Assembly: GCF_932276165.1 (NCBI RefSeq)
Contig: NC_064009.1
Location: 3,844,001 to 3,908,000, forward strand
Length of the DNA: 64,000 nucleotides
Direction of reading: 5' to 3'
Source of the DNA: Plutella xylostella
Lineage: Eukaryota > Arthropoda > Insecta > Lepidoptera > Plutellidae
Positions 47,432 through 59,000 of this stretch are shown here, piece by piece. A model generated the notes under the pieces. It worked only from the letters and a program-made list of their open reading frames with translations. It made no database searches and was not told the DNA's origin. Made by a program: the position numbers and the translations under genes. The first letter of the stretch is position 1. Every line of letters begins with the position of its first letter.

Positions 47432-48764
47432 AACCGACTTCAAAAAAGGAGGAGGTTCTCAATTCGTCGGGATCTTTTTTTTTTTATATTTTTTTTTATG
47501 TATGTTCACCGATTACTCCGCCGTTTATGAACCGATTTTAAAAATTCTTTTTTTGTTGTATTGGGTTGAGCTCCCAGGTGGTCCCATTTTTTTTTCAGAA
47601 TTTTATCTCACCCCCAAGGGTGGGTAAAGGGGTAAAATCAGGGTATGAATATCCATTTTGGGCACATATTAACCGATTCTAATGAAATTAAGAACGTAAA
47701 TATAGTTCTTATAACAAAAAAACCGGCCAAGTGCGAGTCGGGCTCGCGCACAAAGGGTTCCGTAGCTTAAATCAACCTATCTCAAAAACTATAAGAGATA
47801 CTTTGATCAAACCAAAAATCGTTGAAAGAGTTAATTAGCATGCATCACCTCTATTTTTTTTAGAATTTTATACCCCGTAGTTATAAAAATAGAGGGGGGG
47901 GGGACATACTTTTTACGACTTTGAGAGCTGATATCTCAAAAACCGTTCACTTTAAGAAAAATGTTTTTTAGAAAACTTTATATCATTTTAAAAGACCTTT
48001 CCATTGATACCCCACACGGGTATGTACATCGAAAAAAAAAAATTCATCCCTCAGTTACATGTATGGGGGGCCCCACCCCCAATTCTTTTTTTTACTATTT
48101 AGTGTCATATTTTTGTAGCGGTTCATACAACACATATTCCCATCAAATTTCATCACTGTAGTACTTATAGTTTCCGAGTAAATCGGCTGTGACAGACGGA
48201 CAGACGGACAGACGGACAGACGGACAGACGGACATGACGAAACTATAAGGGTTCCGTTTTTGCCATTTTGGCTACGGAACCCTAAAAATATGATGGTGAC
48301 CTTGAGCTGATCTGATGATCGAAACGGAAGGCAGTCAGGGGAACTCCTCAACGGTATATAGCAACTACTTCGTGTTTAGGCTTGAATGATTCGTATTGAT
48401 TAGTAGGACTTTTTGGTATCATTTGCACCTTACTTTTGATTGAAAATTATTACAAATAAACTAAAAACTATTAAATAAAATAATAATTAAAAAAATTAAA
48501 AAACCGACTTCAAAAAACCACTAAAATGTAAGAAATAATTTAAGGTTTACACAAATTCTACTCGTATGCGACAGTACAAATATACCTAAGCAGGAACTGT
48601 TCTTTTTTGAAGTTGGTGCCATATTTCTTCAGATTACTTTGTCACCGCACCAACATCAAAAAAGAACAGTTCCTGCTTAGGTATATTTGTACTGTCTCAT
48701 ACGAGTAGAATTTGTGTAAACCTTAAATTATTTCTTACATTTTAGTGGTTTTTTGAAGTCGGTT
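47432..48764. mobile_element. CCGACTTCAAAAAA foldback element, copy B (inverted)
   Basis: Reverse complement of copy A: body first, hairpin last (about 48500-48770). It carries a ~565-bp insert at 47722-48287; without the insert its length equals that of copy A. The two copies are therefore a 4.5-kb-spaced inverted pair. Confidence 0.85.
47722..48287. mobile_element. Element nested in copy B (CCGGCCAAGTGCGAGTCGG type)
   Basis: Interrupts the copy-A text between TTATAACAAAAAA and TATGATGG. It starts CCGGCCAAGTGCGAGTCGGG and ends GGCTACGGAACCCTAAA, with an internal GGGTTCCGTAGC near the start that is inverse to the end. It contains five to six units of GACAGACG (about 48192-48234). This is a frequent lepidopteran repeat; no coding capacity is visible. 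Confidence 0.75.
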
Positions 48765-49300
48765 TTTTAATTTTTTTAATTATAAGCTAGTATTTTCCAT
48801 TCAGGAGCTATCGTCACTGGAACTTTTTTATTGCTCGTGAGTGTAGTAGGTATTACTCTTAATTCATATAAATAATAAGATATTAGTATTCTTACTTGCA
48901 AGTATGATTGCTATAAATATCAATTTATCAATCAAATTAGAGCTTGTTCATTTTTTTTATTAACATTATATAGGTATGACAGGCAGAACAAGTAAATTGT
49001 AGTCATGTACATTTACCGAAATAGTTAAGTATATCTGAATCAGCATGTAGGTATAAATTAGATGCGACAAGTACGCCAATGAAGCAATGTGCGTACTAGC
49101 AATGTATATTTTCAAGAACGATTCAGGAAATCCCAACTTGAAAGTATACGCGATTAGTACGCACTAATCGTGTATATTTTCAAGTAAAATATTATTTTTT
49201 TTCACTTGAAACTATACAGTGCTATTACACTATGGGTGCGTTCTGGCATTGTATAGTTTCAAAACACGCAGCGCTTCACTGGAACTTCACTCGACTTAGC

Positions 49301-50042
49301 ATTTTCGTCTCTCAACAGACTTCTGGAGAGTTCTGCAAACTTAGACCCAGGTGCAAATTGACTTAGCCCTGGACTTGTCGCTTTAAGAGAACCTAGACAT
49401 TCGGGTAGCTAAGAAGGTACCTTCTTCTTTATTTTATTTATTTATGTACACTTGTAAATAAAATAAAAGTAAGTAGGTACTAGGTAGGTACTACATATAG
49501 ATAAATATAAATTTTGTCCCAATTTTTCTTCGGAGTTATGTGGGATTTTTTATACTTAGTAGAAGATATTGAGCTTCAGCATTACATACCATGCAATGCC
49601 TCATTGAATTTAAAAGATAATAACTAAGTTGTTTAGCTGTTGTTTGTTATACGCCAAGTATACCATAAATGAATCTGTATATTTAGATATTTACATATTT
49701 AGTTATATAAAACGACCATAATTATCTATACTTAAGGTAATATCAAACCACTAAGGTAGCAGTAGCAGTTAGTTTAGTAAACGTAATCACGGATCACGCC
49801 AATTTAGGTGCTAATCCAAAAACAAGCGCAAATGACCAACCGCTAAATACCAAACACCGGATGTCAATTGTTTTCCATTATAATAGAATGAATGACATTT
49901 CAAAACTGCGCTAAGATATTGCACTTCGTTGTGTCGTTGTTTTGTAAACACCTCGACCACCTGACAGCCACTTGACTCACCGTCCTACAGTAGTAAAGAC
50001 GCGCTTTTCAAATAGACAATAACTAATATCGCTATTACAATA
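49301..50042. other. 5' flank of the first DUF389-like gene
   Basis: AT-rich DNA that must contain the promoter and 5' leader. I see no clear TATA box or initiator that would fix a start. Confidence 0.4.
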
Positions 50043-53000
50043 ATGGCTGCTGTGTTGTTCATAGTGTTGATACCGAAAAAGGAGTATGAGCTCAACCTGA
50101 GGAGCGGGAGTATTTCTACAGACCCATCGAACGAATCGAAAGAGTCCAGTGAATATAAATTTAAAGACTCAACCAATCCCAAAGTTACCCTCGACGGATC
50201 TCAAGACTGTGGTAATGGTATCTCACTATCCACGTGCAAATCGACGGACTTGTTGCACGACAAATCTAGGTTTAAAAGTGATAGTGACATTAAACTTTCT
50301 TTGGATGAGGAGAATTATCTAACATCGTGGGAAGAGCTGAAGCAAGTTTTGGGGCTCAGGAAAAATAAACTGAAAATCACAAGTTCACTTCGTGGTTTGG
50401 ACATCTTGCTCGCCTTTCACGCCAGCACTCCTCTGGAAATTGTAAGTTGTATAGCGTAAGTACGTACAGTCAACAAAAAAGATCAGACCCCCAGAACAAA
50501 CAGATTGACCCTAAAAGGAGGTAGATAGAAGGCGAATCAAAGAATATTATGTTATCGATCGATACTTTCATATAAACAAGCTCTATGTCACATTAAATTT
50601 GATCTTAAAATGAAAGTGATTTCACTGGGGCCATCTATTTTGCTGACTAACATGTCTAGTGAAATATATTGATGGCACTTGGGGGGTAGCCATCTCTTTT
50701 GCTGACTATAACATGTCTAAAATATATAGACTTATTGTTTGACAGATAAACCACCATTATATTTCAAAGTTTGTATAGGTACTTACTTAAAAATTACAAA
50801 CCAAAACCCACCACAAAGAATATAGGTAACAGAAGGATTAAATGCTCAATCAGCCCAATATTATACGAATAAATCCCACACGACTGTCATTTGTTCGTGA
50901 CGTATTACGAAGGTGAGAAGCGGGGGACTTCCCCTGTAAAGCGCATAACAATGTTTCATGAAAACGGAAACATGTCATGAACAGGAGGCATTTGTATAGG
51001 ATTGCTAACATCTACCTACTTACTGTAACTCACAATTCTGAAAAAAAAAACGAGAACAAAAGTTGTTTATACTGAGCCTCTCAGTTTACCCTCTTACGAC
51101 TGACTACTTATGCACTTGTAACGTCCGTCCTATATAATAAATTACTTACATAGAGAGATTTATCTGTGCCAGTTATGTTGAAATCCATCCAGCAGTGACG
51201 ATAAACGAAACATGATGTCCGCAACACGGGAAACCCTATTTCCTCTCATTGTACACAGTAAACTTATAATATTATTTATTTGTTAACTTAAATTCTGATT
51301 GGTAAAATATTACATTATGGAGGAGCGAAGGTGTTGCCACTCCTCCATTAAAAAGGGAGGATCCTCCGACCAAGCTGGGCGGTTTAGCTTGGTGGGCAAC
51401 TGCCCGACGGTTACATGTCGGGATTCTGTATATACTGAGTAGCTGTAATTCTTCGATACCGCGATGTAGGATTTGGTATTTTGCTTTCACTCTTCCATGC
51501 CATCTGTTGGTCGTCCTTGATATCTCTTTGCTGGATCTATATCTTGACTTTCTATGCTTGCGCGTATTCATTATAGATGTCGCCACAACATATACAGAAA
51601 TTACTATAAAATATACTTACCTAGGTTTTTTGTAGTGTACTTAGTACGTAATACTTAGGTTTTTTTGATAGGCAAGTACTTTTACCATTGTATATTTTAA
51701 AAGTCAGTGTGTTTAAGATGGTTATGATATGTTGTTTTTCCTCCACGAGACCAATATATTATTACTAAGGTAATATCTATAATTTTAATAATTATTTGAC
51801 GGTTTATGTATGCGATTCATACAAGTACATAATGATACCTACTTGTTGTGTAAGTATAAGGAGCAGGGAAATTAAGTACTTAAATATAAGTTTTTTTTTG
51901 CAGATTTTGTCTGAAGTGCTGAAACGGTTGAACATTGAAAATGCATCTTGGAGTGAAACCAAAAATAATGCGTTTTGGCAGGTAAGAACAAGCACCAGAC
52001 ATTATGATTGTTTGTGTATAGTGCTAAGGAGTCATTCGTCAAGTCGGCGCGCCGAGTCCTTCGTCAAGTCGCGCGCCTTAGAGTCGCGCGCCGCGCGAGT
52101 TGGGGTTCCGCTCATCTGGCATAATCTTTATTGACCAAAACTCATTTCGCATAACTCGTATGGTCTAAACTTTTTTGGCCGAACCATCACTTTGCCAAGA
52201 CTTATGTGGCATAAGGCTCGTTTCGTCTAAAACTCTTTAGGCACAATCTTTAAACACCTAAGTTTCGTTTGCTCAAATTTATGTTCGTCTATACCTATGT
52301 ATAATCTTGTTTCTCTTAATGTTATCTTAATAAATAATATATTAAGTATGTAGTAAATGTACAAATTGTGGTATTTTTCTCCTACATCCCGAAAATCACG
52401 ATATTGTATGATCAAAAATCGAAAGTTAACGACCAATATAATTATTACAAACCCCATGAGATCGAACCCTAAAAATAGGTGCAACGAAGAGCAAAGCGAG
52501 GAGGAGCGTGTTAGGTACACATGTTCATCAAAACCAAAGCGGAGCGCAGCGAAGCGGAGCAGAGCGTTTTCCAAACAGCGGAAACAATACAAGGCACCAG
52601 TTTGCGCTATGTAGGGATACGCTCCGTCAAAGTTAAAGCCAAACGAATATTATTACTTTGTATAAACCTATGCCATAGCATTATTAGGCTTTTCAAGATT
52701 TGGCCATACCATTATTAGGCTAAACAATGTTATGCGAAATAACTTTTTACTAAACGAGATTTATGCCATACGATTTTCGGCGTAACGAGACTTTGACCAA
52801 ACGTTACTATGCAATACGAGATTAGGCAAAAAAATCTTATGCCAAAAAAGGTAGAACCCGCGAGTTGGCATCTACTGTTTTTTTATATCATCAACTCGCG
52901 TGCCCATGTAAAGTACATGTAAAGTACGGTCAGATGCAAACGAATTGAAACTAAAAAATATAGTTAAATATTGTCCCCTGGCTGATTAGCATAAGAAGGT

Positions 53001-56000
53001 ACCGACTAGACAGTCGCCATTAAAGTAGATGCTTTGATTTCGGGACAACAAAGCCTATGTTGGAAGTGCGGAATGAGGCAAAAGGGGATGTGACCTATGA
53101 CGCATGATACCCAAGATTGCTATCTCTCTCATCCCGTGCGCCAATTTTACCTGTCATAGCTATGTCCTTCAAGTTTTTGTTGCAAAAACCGGTTTAAAGG
53201 GTTAAAACGTCATTGTTTTAGTGACGTCGTTTTAGTGTTACTCCTAATGCGAAGCAGAGATGTACAGTGCATTACTTACAGTCTACAGTAAAGTGCAAAA
53301 ATATTAAAATGTGGCAGTTTTTACTGATGTTGATGTACTGTGTATGTGTATTGTGTTTTATTTTAAGGTAAAGTCCTATAAAATACCCTATACATTTTAA
53401 GTAGTTACCTTACGCATAAATAGCATAATAAATTATAACTTTTGTGGCTGACTCTACATATTTTCACAGTCGAGCGAGTTGACGACAAAAAAAGTAGTTA
53501 AATACGGGAGGGGCAACTCGCGCGCGGCGCGCGAGTCTAAGGCGCGCGACTTGACGAAGGACTCCGCGCGCCTTAGACTCGCGCGCCACGCGCGAGTTGC
53601 CCCTCCCGTATTTACCTACTTTTTTTGTCGTCAACTCGCTCGACTGTGAAAATATGTAGAGTCAGCCACAAAAGTTATAATTTATTATGCTTAAAAGGTA
53701 ACTACTTAAAATGTATAGGGTATTTTATAGCACTTTACTTTAAAATAAAATCAGTAATTAATCTCGCTTGGCAAACTGTTCTCTTCGAACACCTCCAAAC
53801 ACAGGAACCATTTTTATTTGTTCGGTCTTTGTTATATTTATAACCTGCACGAAGCAGTACCGACTTTCCTCGCTGGGATGTTATGATTTCATGTGCAGTT
53901 TTATTACTGGATGGATCTGCTTGCGATGAACTTCAAATTGTTACAGTTAGGTCTGTCTCTTTGACCAATGAAATAAACGAAATTTGTTTTAAATTTTAGT
54001 GCTAATTCGATATTTAATATAACGGTAACACAACGTAACACTGTGTTTATATTACGGCTAAGTAGACTTGGTAATATAGTAAAGTTAATTTATTAGAGGC
54101 TTACCCCCACAATACATCAAAATCAGTAAAAACTGCAACATTTTAATATTTTTGCGCTGTACTGTAGACTGTAAGTAATGCACTGTACATCTCTGCTTCG
54201 AATTAGGAGTAACACTAAAACGAAGTCACTAAAACAATTACGTTTTAACCTTTTAAACCGGTTTTTGCAACAAAAACTTGAAGGATATAGCTATGCCAGG
54301 TAAAACATGCGCACGGGATGAGAGAGATAGCAAACTTAGGTATCATGCGTCATAGGTCACATCCCCTTTTGCCTCATTCCGCACTTCCAACATAGGCTTT
54401 ATTGTATCTTTATCCCGAAATCAAAGCATCTACTTTAATGGCGACTAAAGTCGGTACCTTCTTATGCTAATCAGCCAGGGAGACAATATTTAACTATATT
54501 TTTTAGTTTCAATTCGTTTGCATCTGACCGTACTTACATGGGCACGCGAGTTGACGATATAAAAAAACAGAAGATGCCAACTCGCGTGGCGCGCGAGTCT
54601 AAGGCGCGCGACTTGACGAACGACTCGTGCTAAGTATGTACATTATTTATAATTATTTAAAGTAAATACGCTGACAAGACAAAAAGTATTTGCAAAAACG
54701 CACTAATTATTTTCTTGAATTTATGTACTTACATGTAGGTGTAGGTACTTATAGATAGAAATATATGCTATGTAAATACACACAATTATTCAGGTTAAGT
54801 ATTGATTTGAACAAAAGGTAATGATTGTAAAATGGTCTCCATTACATTACTCTACTTAAAAAATAGCCTTGTACCAACATACGTAAAAATAATATAGTTT
54901 TTGAATCTACCTATAAGCCAATTATATAAATGTACCAATGATTTATAACTTTACATCAGACTTAAATATTTTATATTATAGATAAAGTCGGGGGGCAGAG
55001 AAACCTGAAATCACTCAGAAGCATTTTCACTCCTAGAGGGGTCGTGAGTTTTCTTTTGCCCCCGATTGTACAAAATACCGACCTACTAGAATTGTAGTTG
55101 ACGTCATTTTAGTACCATCGTCCAGACCATTATTCTTGACTTATTAGAAAGATAGGAATCTGAACTCCTCAGTATTTCCTCGCAACTATCCACGACATAA
55201 CGACACGCGTGACGCATACAAAGTGTTCGTGTTAATGTTATGAGTTGTGCTCACAAAAGAACACCTATTGTTCTAGATATTGCATATTGTTTTGGGTGGT
55301 CTACAAGCAGGTAATTAAAATGGAGGTATACAATACAACACAATACAATCCTCTTTATTTGAAAAAAAAAAAAGGATTAGGGTAGTTGTGGTGCAAGAGT
55401 ATAATACATACACTACTGTACACTGTATATTGTTAGAATCTTTCGTAAATACGGCTAGAATTAGTTAATGTAGGCCATACACGATCTACCTATGCGGCAC
55501 ACCGTCTCCTACACACGATATCTCCACAATACCTCCACGATGTTTCCTACATAACAATTAGCATATGTCAAATATACGTGGCGGCGGCGGCGGCTGCATC
55601 GTGTGAAGGAGTCACATGGGCGCCGTGTGTGTGTAGGAGCACTTACTTGTACCTATAGCCAACTTAACCCTCCGATTTCCCATTACCCTTCAGGTGACGT
55701 TCTCCGTCAAGTCTCACTCGTGCGAGGAGACGCTGGCCGTGCTGCGAGCTCTCGGCGTGGGGGGCCGCAGCCAATCAGCGGTCAGCGTGCTGCCTTGCAC
55801 GCTGTACTACCAGGGGGGGCGGGGGGACGCCCCCGGGGTCATGCTGTGAGTATCCAGGGGGGGTGAGGGGGACGCGGCCGGGGTCGAGCTGTGAGTGTCT
55901 TCGTCAACCGCCAATAATAATCATAGACAAAGTAATATATTATTTATGGATAAGTATAATAATATAGCCTTTTGGGAAGTTGTCTTTAGGGACCGAACTA

Positions 56001-59000
56001 AAAGCTAAACGAGTCCATCTCTCATTTTCGAAATGGTTAAAGAAATACCTGCAGCAACTTTTCGGCTGCGGTACTAACTGTGGTAATGAAACAAAGTACA
56101 GCAGATAGGCACACACTCTTGCCTCGGTCTTCCTCATCTAGTCACTACCGGCTACTTAGTTACAGCCAGGTATGAGGGCATCTGTGATAAAATGTGGGTA
56201 CTTACATTATTTCTTTAACTAAAAACGGATAATAGGTCATATCTGATTTTTGACTGATCGATTGGCAGAAGGTACCAAAGGTTTCCAATTTATCAGTTGT
56301 GCAGAGACAGGCAGCCAAAATTATCATCCAAGTGTGCCTCCCAGTAAATATGAAATTTTAATTATATTATTCCTTATCATCCTATTACCAGGCGCGATGT
56401 TAACACGCGCCCCAAGGAGCCAAGCATTTTTCTATTGCAGCAGCATAATAACTTTAAAGTTTAGAAAGGAATTTTAATTGGTTTTCAGAGCACCCTTGCT
56501 CGCCTTGGTATTAAAAAATACGAAGGTATTTTTCCGTTGGAAAAAGCAGACAGGTTGTTATGAACTCGGTGTGTAAGATAATAATCTGAAAATAAAACTG
56601 TAAATTATTAAATTATATTACCCTACCCTAAAATCTATTTTATCGGACAACGTGTACCTAATCAACAATGAAATATATCTTACTTTTAATTACTTATTTA
56701 ATACTAGCTGTTCCGGCGCGCTTCGCTTCGCCTTAAAAAGTTTTCCCGTGGGAATTCCGGGATAAAAAGTAGCCTATGTTCTTTCCCAGGGTCTAGCTAG
56801 ACCGTATGTATACCAAATTTCATTCAAATCCGTTCAGTCGTTTTGGCGTGAAAGAGTAACAGACAGACAGACAGACAGACAGACACTGTTACTTTCGCAT
56901 TTATAATATTAGTAAGGATTAGTAAGGATTAGTAAGGATAGGTATCGAACTGCAAAATTTAGGAGGACCTACAAAGGTCACTTTCCTATCTGCTATGCGC
57001 TGTTACGGCCTCTTCCTGTAATGCTACGCTTGGTACGATTGCTGCTACGGACCCTGCTACGACGCGCCGTAGCAATACGTACATGAAAATTTACTAATTT
57101 ACTTGGGTACACCAAGTAACTATAGCGTTTTTCTTTTGTTACGTGACATAGATGAGGATTATCACTGAAGCACTCCACACGGTGCTGTGATTGGTGAAGG
57201 ATTTGATTTATAAAGATGAAGGAACATTTAAGTGTATTGTCATCCAGAACTACATTAAGATTTTCCGGTAAAACGACCGAATGGCGTAGTGGTTAGTGAC
57301 CCTGACTACTGAGCCGAAGGTCCCGGGTTCGATTCCCGGCTGGGGCAGATATTTGTTTAAACACAGATATTTGTTCTCGGGTCTTGGATGTGCCCGTAAA
57401 ATGGCAATAGGCTCGCCCCTATTATATTGGGACTAAACATAACACTGGCGAAAAGTGGGTGCAGCAATGCACCTCTGCCTACCCCGCAAGGGAGTACAAG
57501 GCGTGAGTGTGTGTGTGTTTATTTTCCGTTAAGTACATTGTAACTATGAACTTGTTCACAATGTGTATCTGAAAAATGATTTTTTTTTCGTCCCAGTGAC
57601 ACGGACTCCGCTTGGTCGCGGTTCACCTCGTCAGTGCGCGCGCGCACCAACTTGGCACAAGTGCTCAATGACGTCAGGGCCGACGGCGCGCTCACGTTTG
57701 ATTGGCTGTTCCTGTTGACCGTTGCCGCGTTCGTCGCTGCCATTGGTCTGGTTGAAAATTCAACTGTCATACTCGTTGCGAGTATGCTAATTTCTCCGCT
57801 GATGGTGAGTTTTCGTTTGGGTGAGGACCTTTTCAGTAAAAGTACTTTATCTACAGTCATAATTACAGGCTCATTAGCCCATTCACCAATCTTCCCAAAA
57901 GAGTCATATTTTACAGTTTTAAAGGTCGATAGTTAAGTTTATCTTTATTGGCACGAAACCAAACCAAGTGTTCACTTGGCAGTTACATAGCTTCCAAATG
58001 AACTTCCCACGGCATCGGCATTACTCAGACCCAGATTTAAAGGTAAACTTTTAGTGCACCAATACTGATAGGTCTATGGCACATTCGTTAGATTATATTT
58101 GTCTTATCAAGTTGATGTTTTAGTTAAATTTCAAACTGTTAGTGAATAAATTTTAATATGGTACCTTTTCATGTGGCACTAAATTTATATTGTCACGGAT
58201 TATTTTTTGGTAATAATCACAATAATCTATAGAGATAGAAAAACATAATAAAATAATTATGTATCATTACAGAGAAGATCTTCATTACACCGAATTAAGT
58301 ATTCAAATTATATCGAATTTGAATACTCATTGGTACGTACTCAACTATTACTTTGTATTAACTTGGCGATAAACCCCCAGGGTCCAATAACAGCGGGCAC
58401 GCTCGGCACGGCAGTGAAGGACCGATCGCTGCAGCGGCTCGGGCTCCAGAACGAGCTGCTGGGGCTGACCCTGTCGCTGATGATCGGCTTCTCGTTCGGT
58501 CTCACCATCTGTGCCATGGACGAGCGGTACGGGGTCGGTGACTGGCCTACGTATGAGATGCTATCCAGGTTGGTTAAACTGCGTAAAAAACATTGAATTC
58601 AATGTTTTTTTTCATGATTCTAGCATGTGTCGATGTTGTACACACATCATTCTGATGACAGTTGCGATACATCATCATCAGCCAATCATCCACTGCTGGA
58701 CATAGGCCTCGATACATCAGTACTTAGTAAATATATGTGAAAAAACATGCTTCTCCTTAGAAACTTTATTGGCCACGTGACTTTTCACTATGGGAGTAGA
58801 ATTTCTCATCCACATAGCTATTTTTAGTTGTAGAGGCGTTATTTAGAACTTTCCCCCTAAGCCACACTTACACTTTTTCGGCCCATAATAGCACGATTGC
58901 AACACCCTGTATATTATTTCTCTCATACCTACTATTTTATATGTACCCGTATCCCCACTAGAGTCAGTGACTCTGACGAGTGACGATAAAATCGCAGTGC

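Larger units (their letters stand above)
46684..49300. mobile_element. Large composite inverted-repeat structure
   Basis: The outer ends match in inverse: AGGAGCGCTTCAGCGTGTTT / TTGAAACTATAC on the left and GTATAGTTTCAAAACACGC / AGCGCTTCA on the right, each with an adjoining CCAGAACGCA. Each side carries an array of a 13-bp unit (CTTGAAANTATAC) in alternating orientation: starts at 46711, 46756, 46790, 46825, 46859, 46901, 46935 on the left and 49104, 49137, 49172, 49205, 49251 on the right. A further inverted pair (ACTACACTC...CACGAGCAAT, about 47250 and 48840) flanks the centre, where copy B is inserted. No transposase is seen. Confidence 0.7.

Noticed and set aside
48188..48234. Possible CRISPR-like or satellite array
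   Set aside because: It is a simple GACAGACG run inside a dispersed repeat, with no spacers; the window is animal DNA.
51272..51586. 104-residue minus-strand open frame in intron 1 of DUF389-like gene 1
   Set aside because: Basic composition hinted at a retroelement piece, but no motif could be named and a plus-strand gene surrounds it.
52357..52614. Lys/Arg/Ser-rich open frame
   Set aside because: It comes from the GGAGCGCAGCGAAGCGG repeats in the middle of the nested transposon.
57277..57350. tRNA-like sequence with good A and B boxes
   Set aside because: It is the head of a SINE: the same tRNA-like part, followed by repeat bodies, appears at several other sites, and no acceptor-stem pairing closes the cloverleaf.
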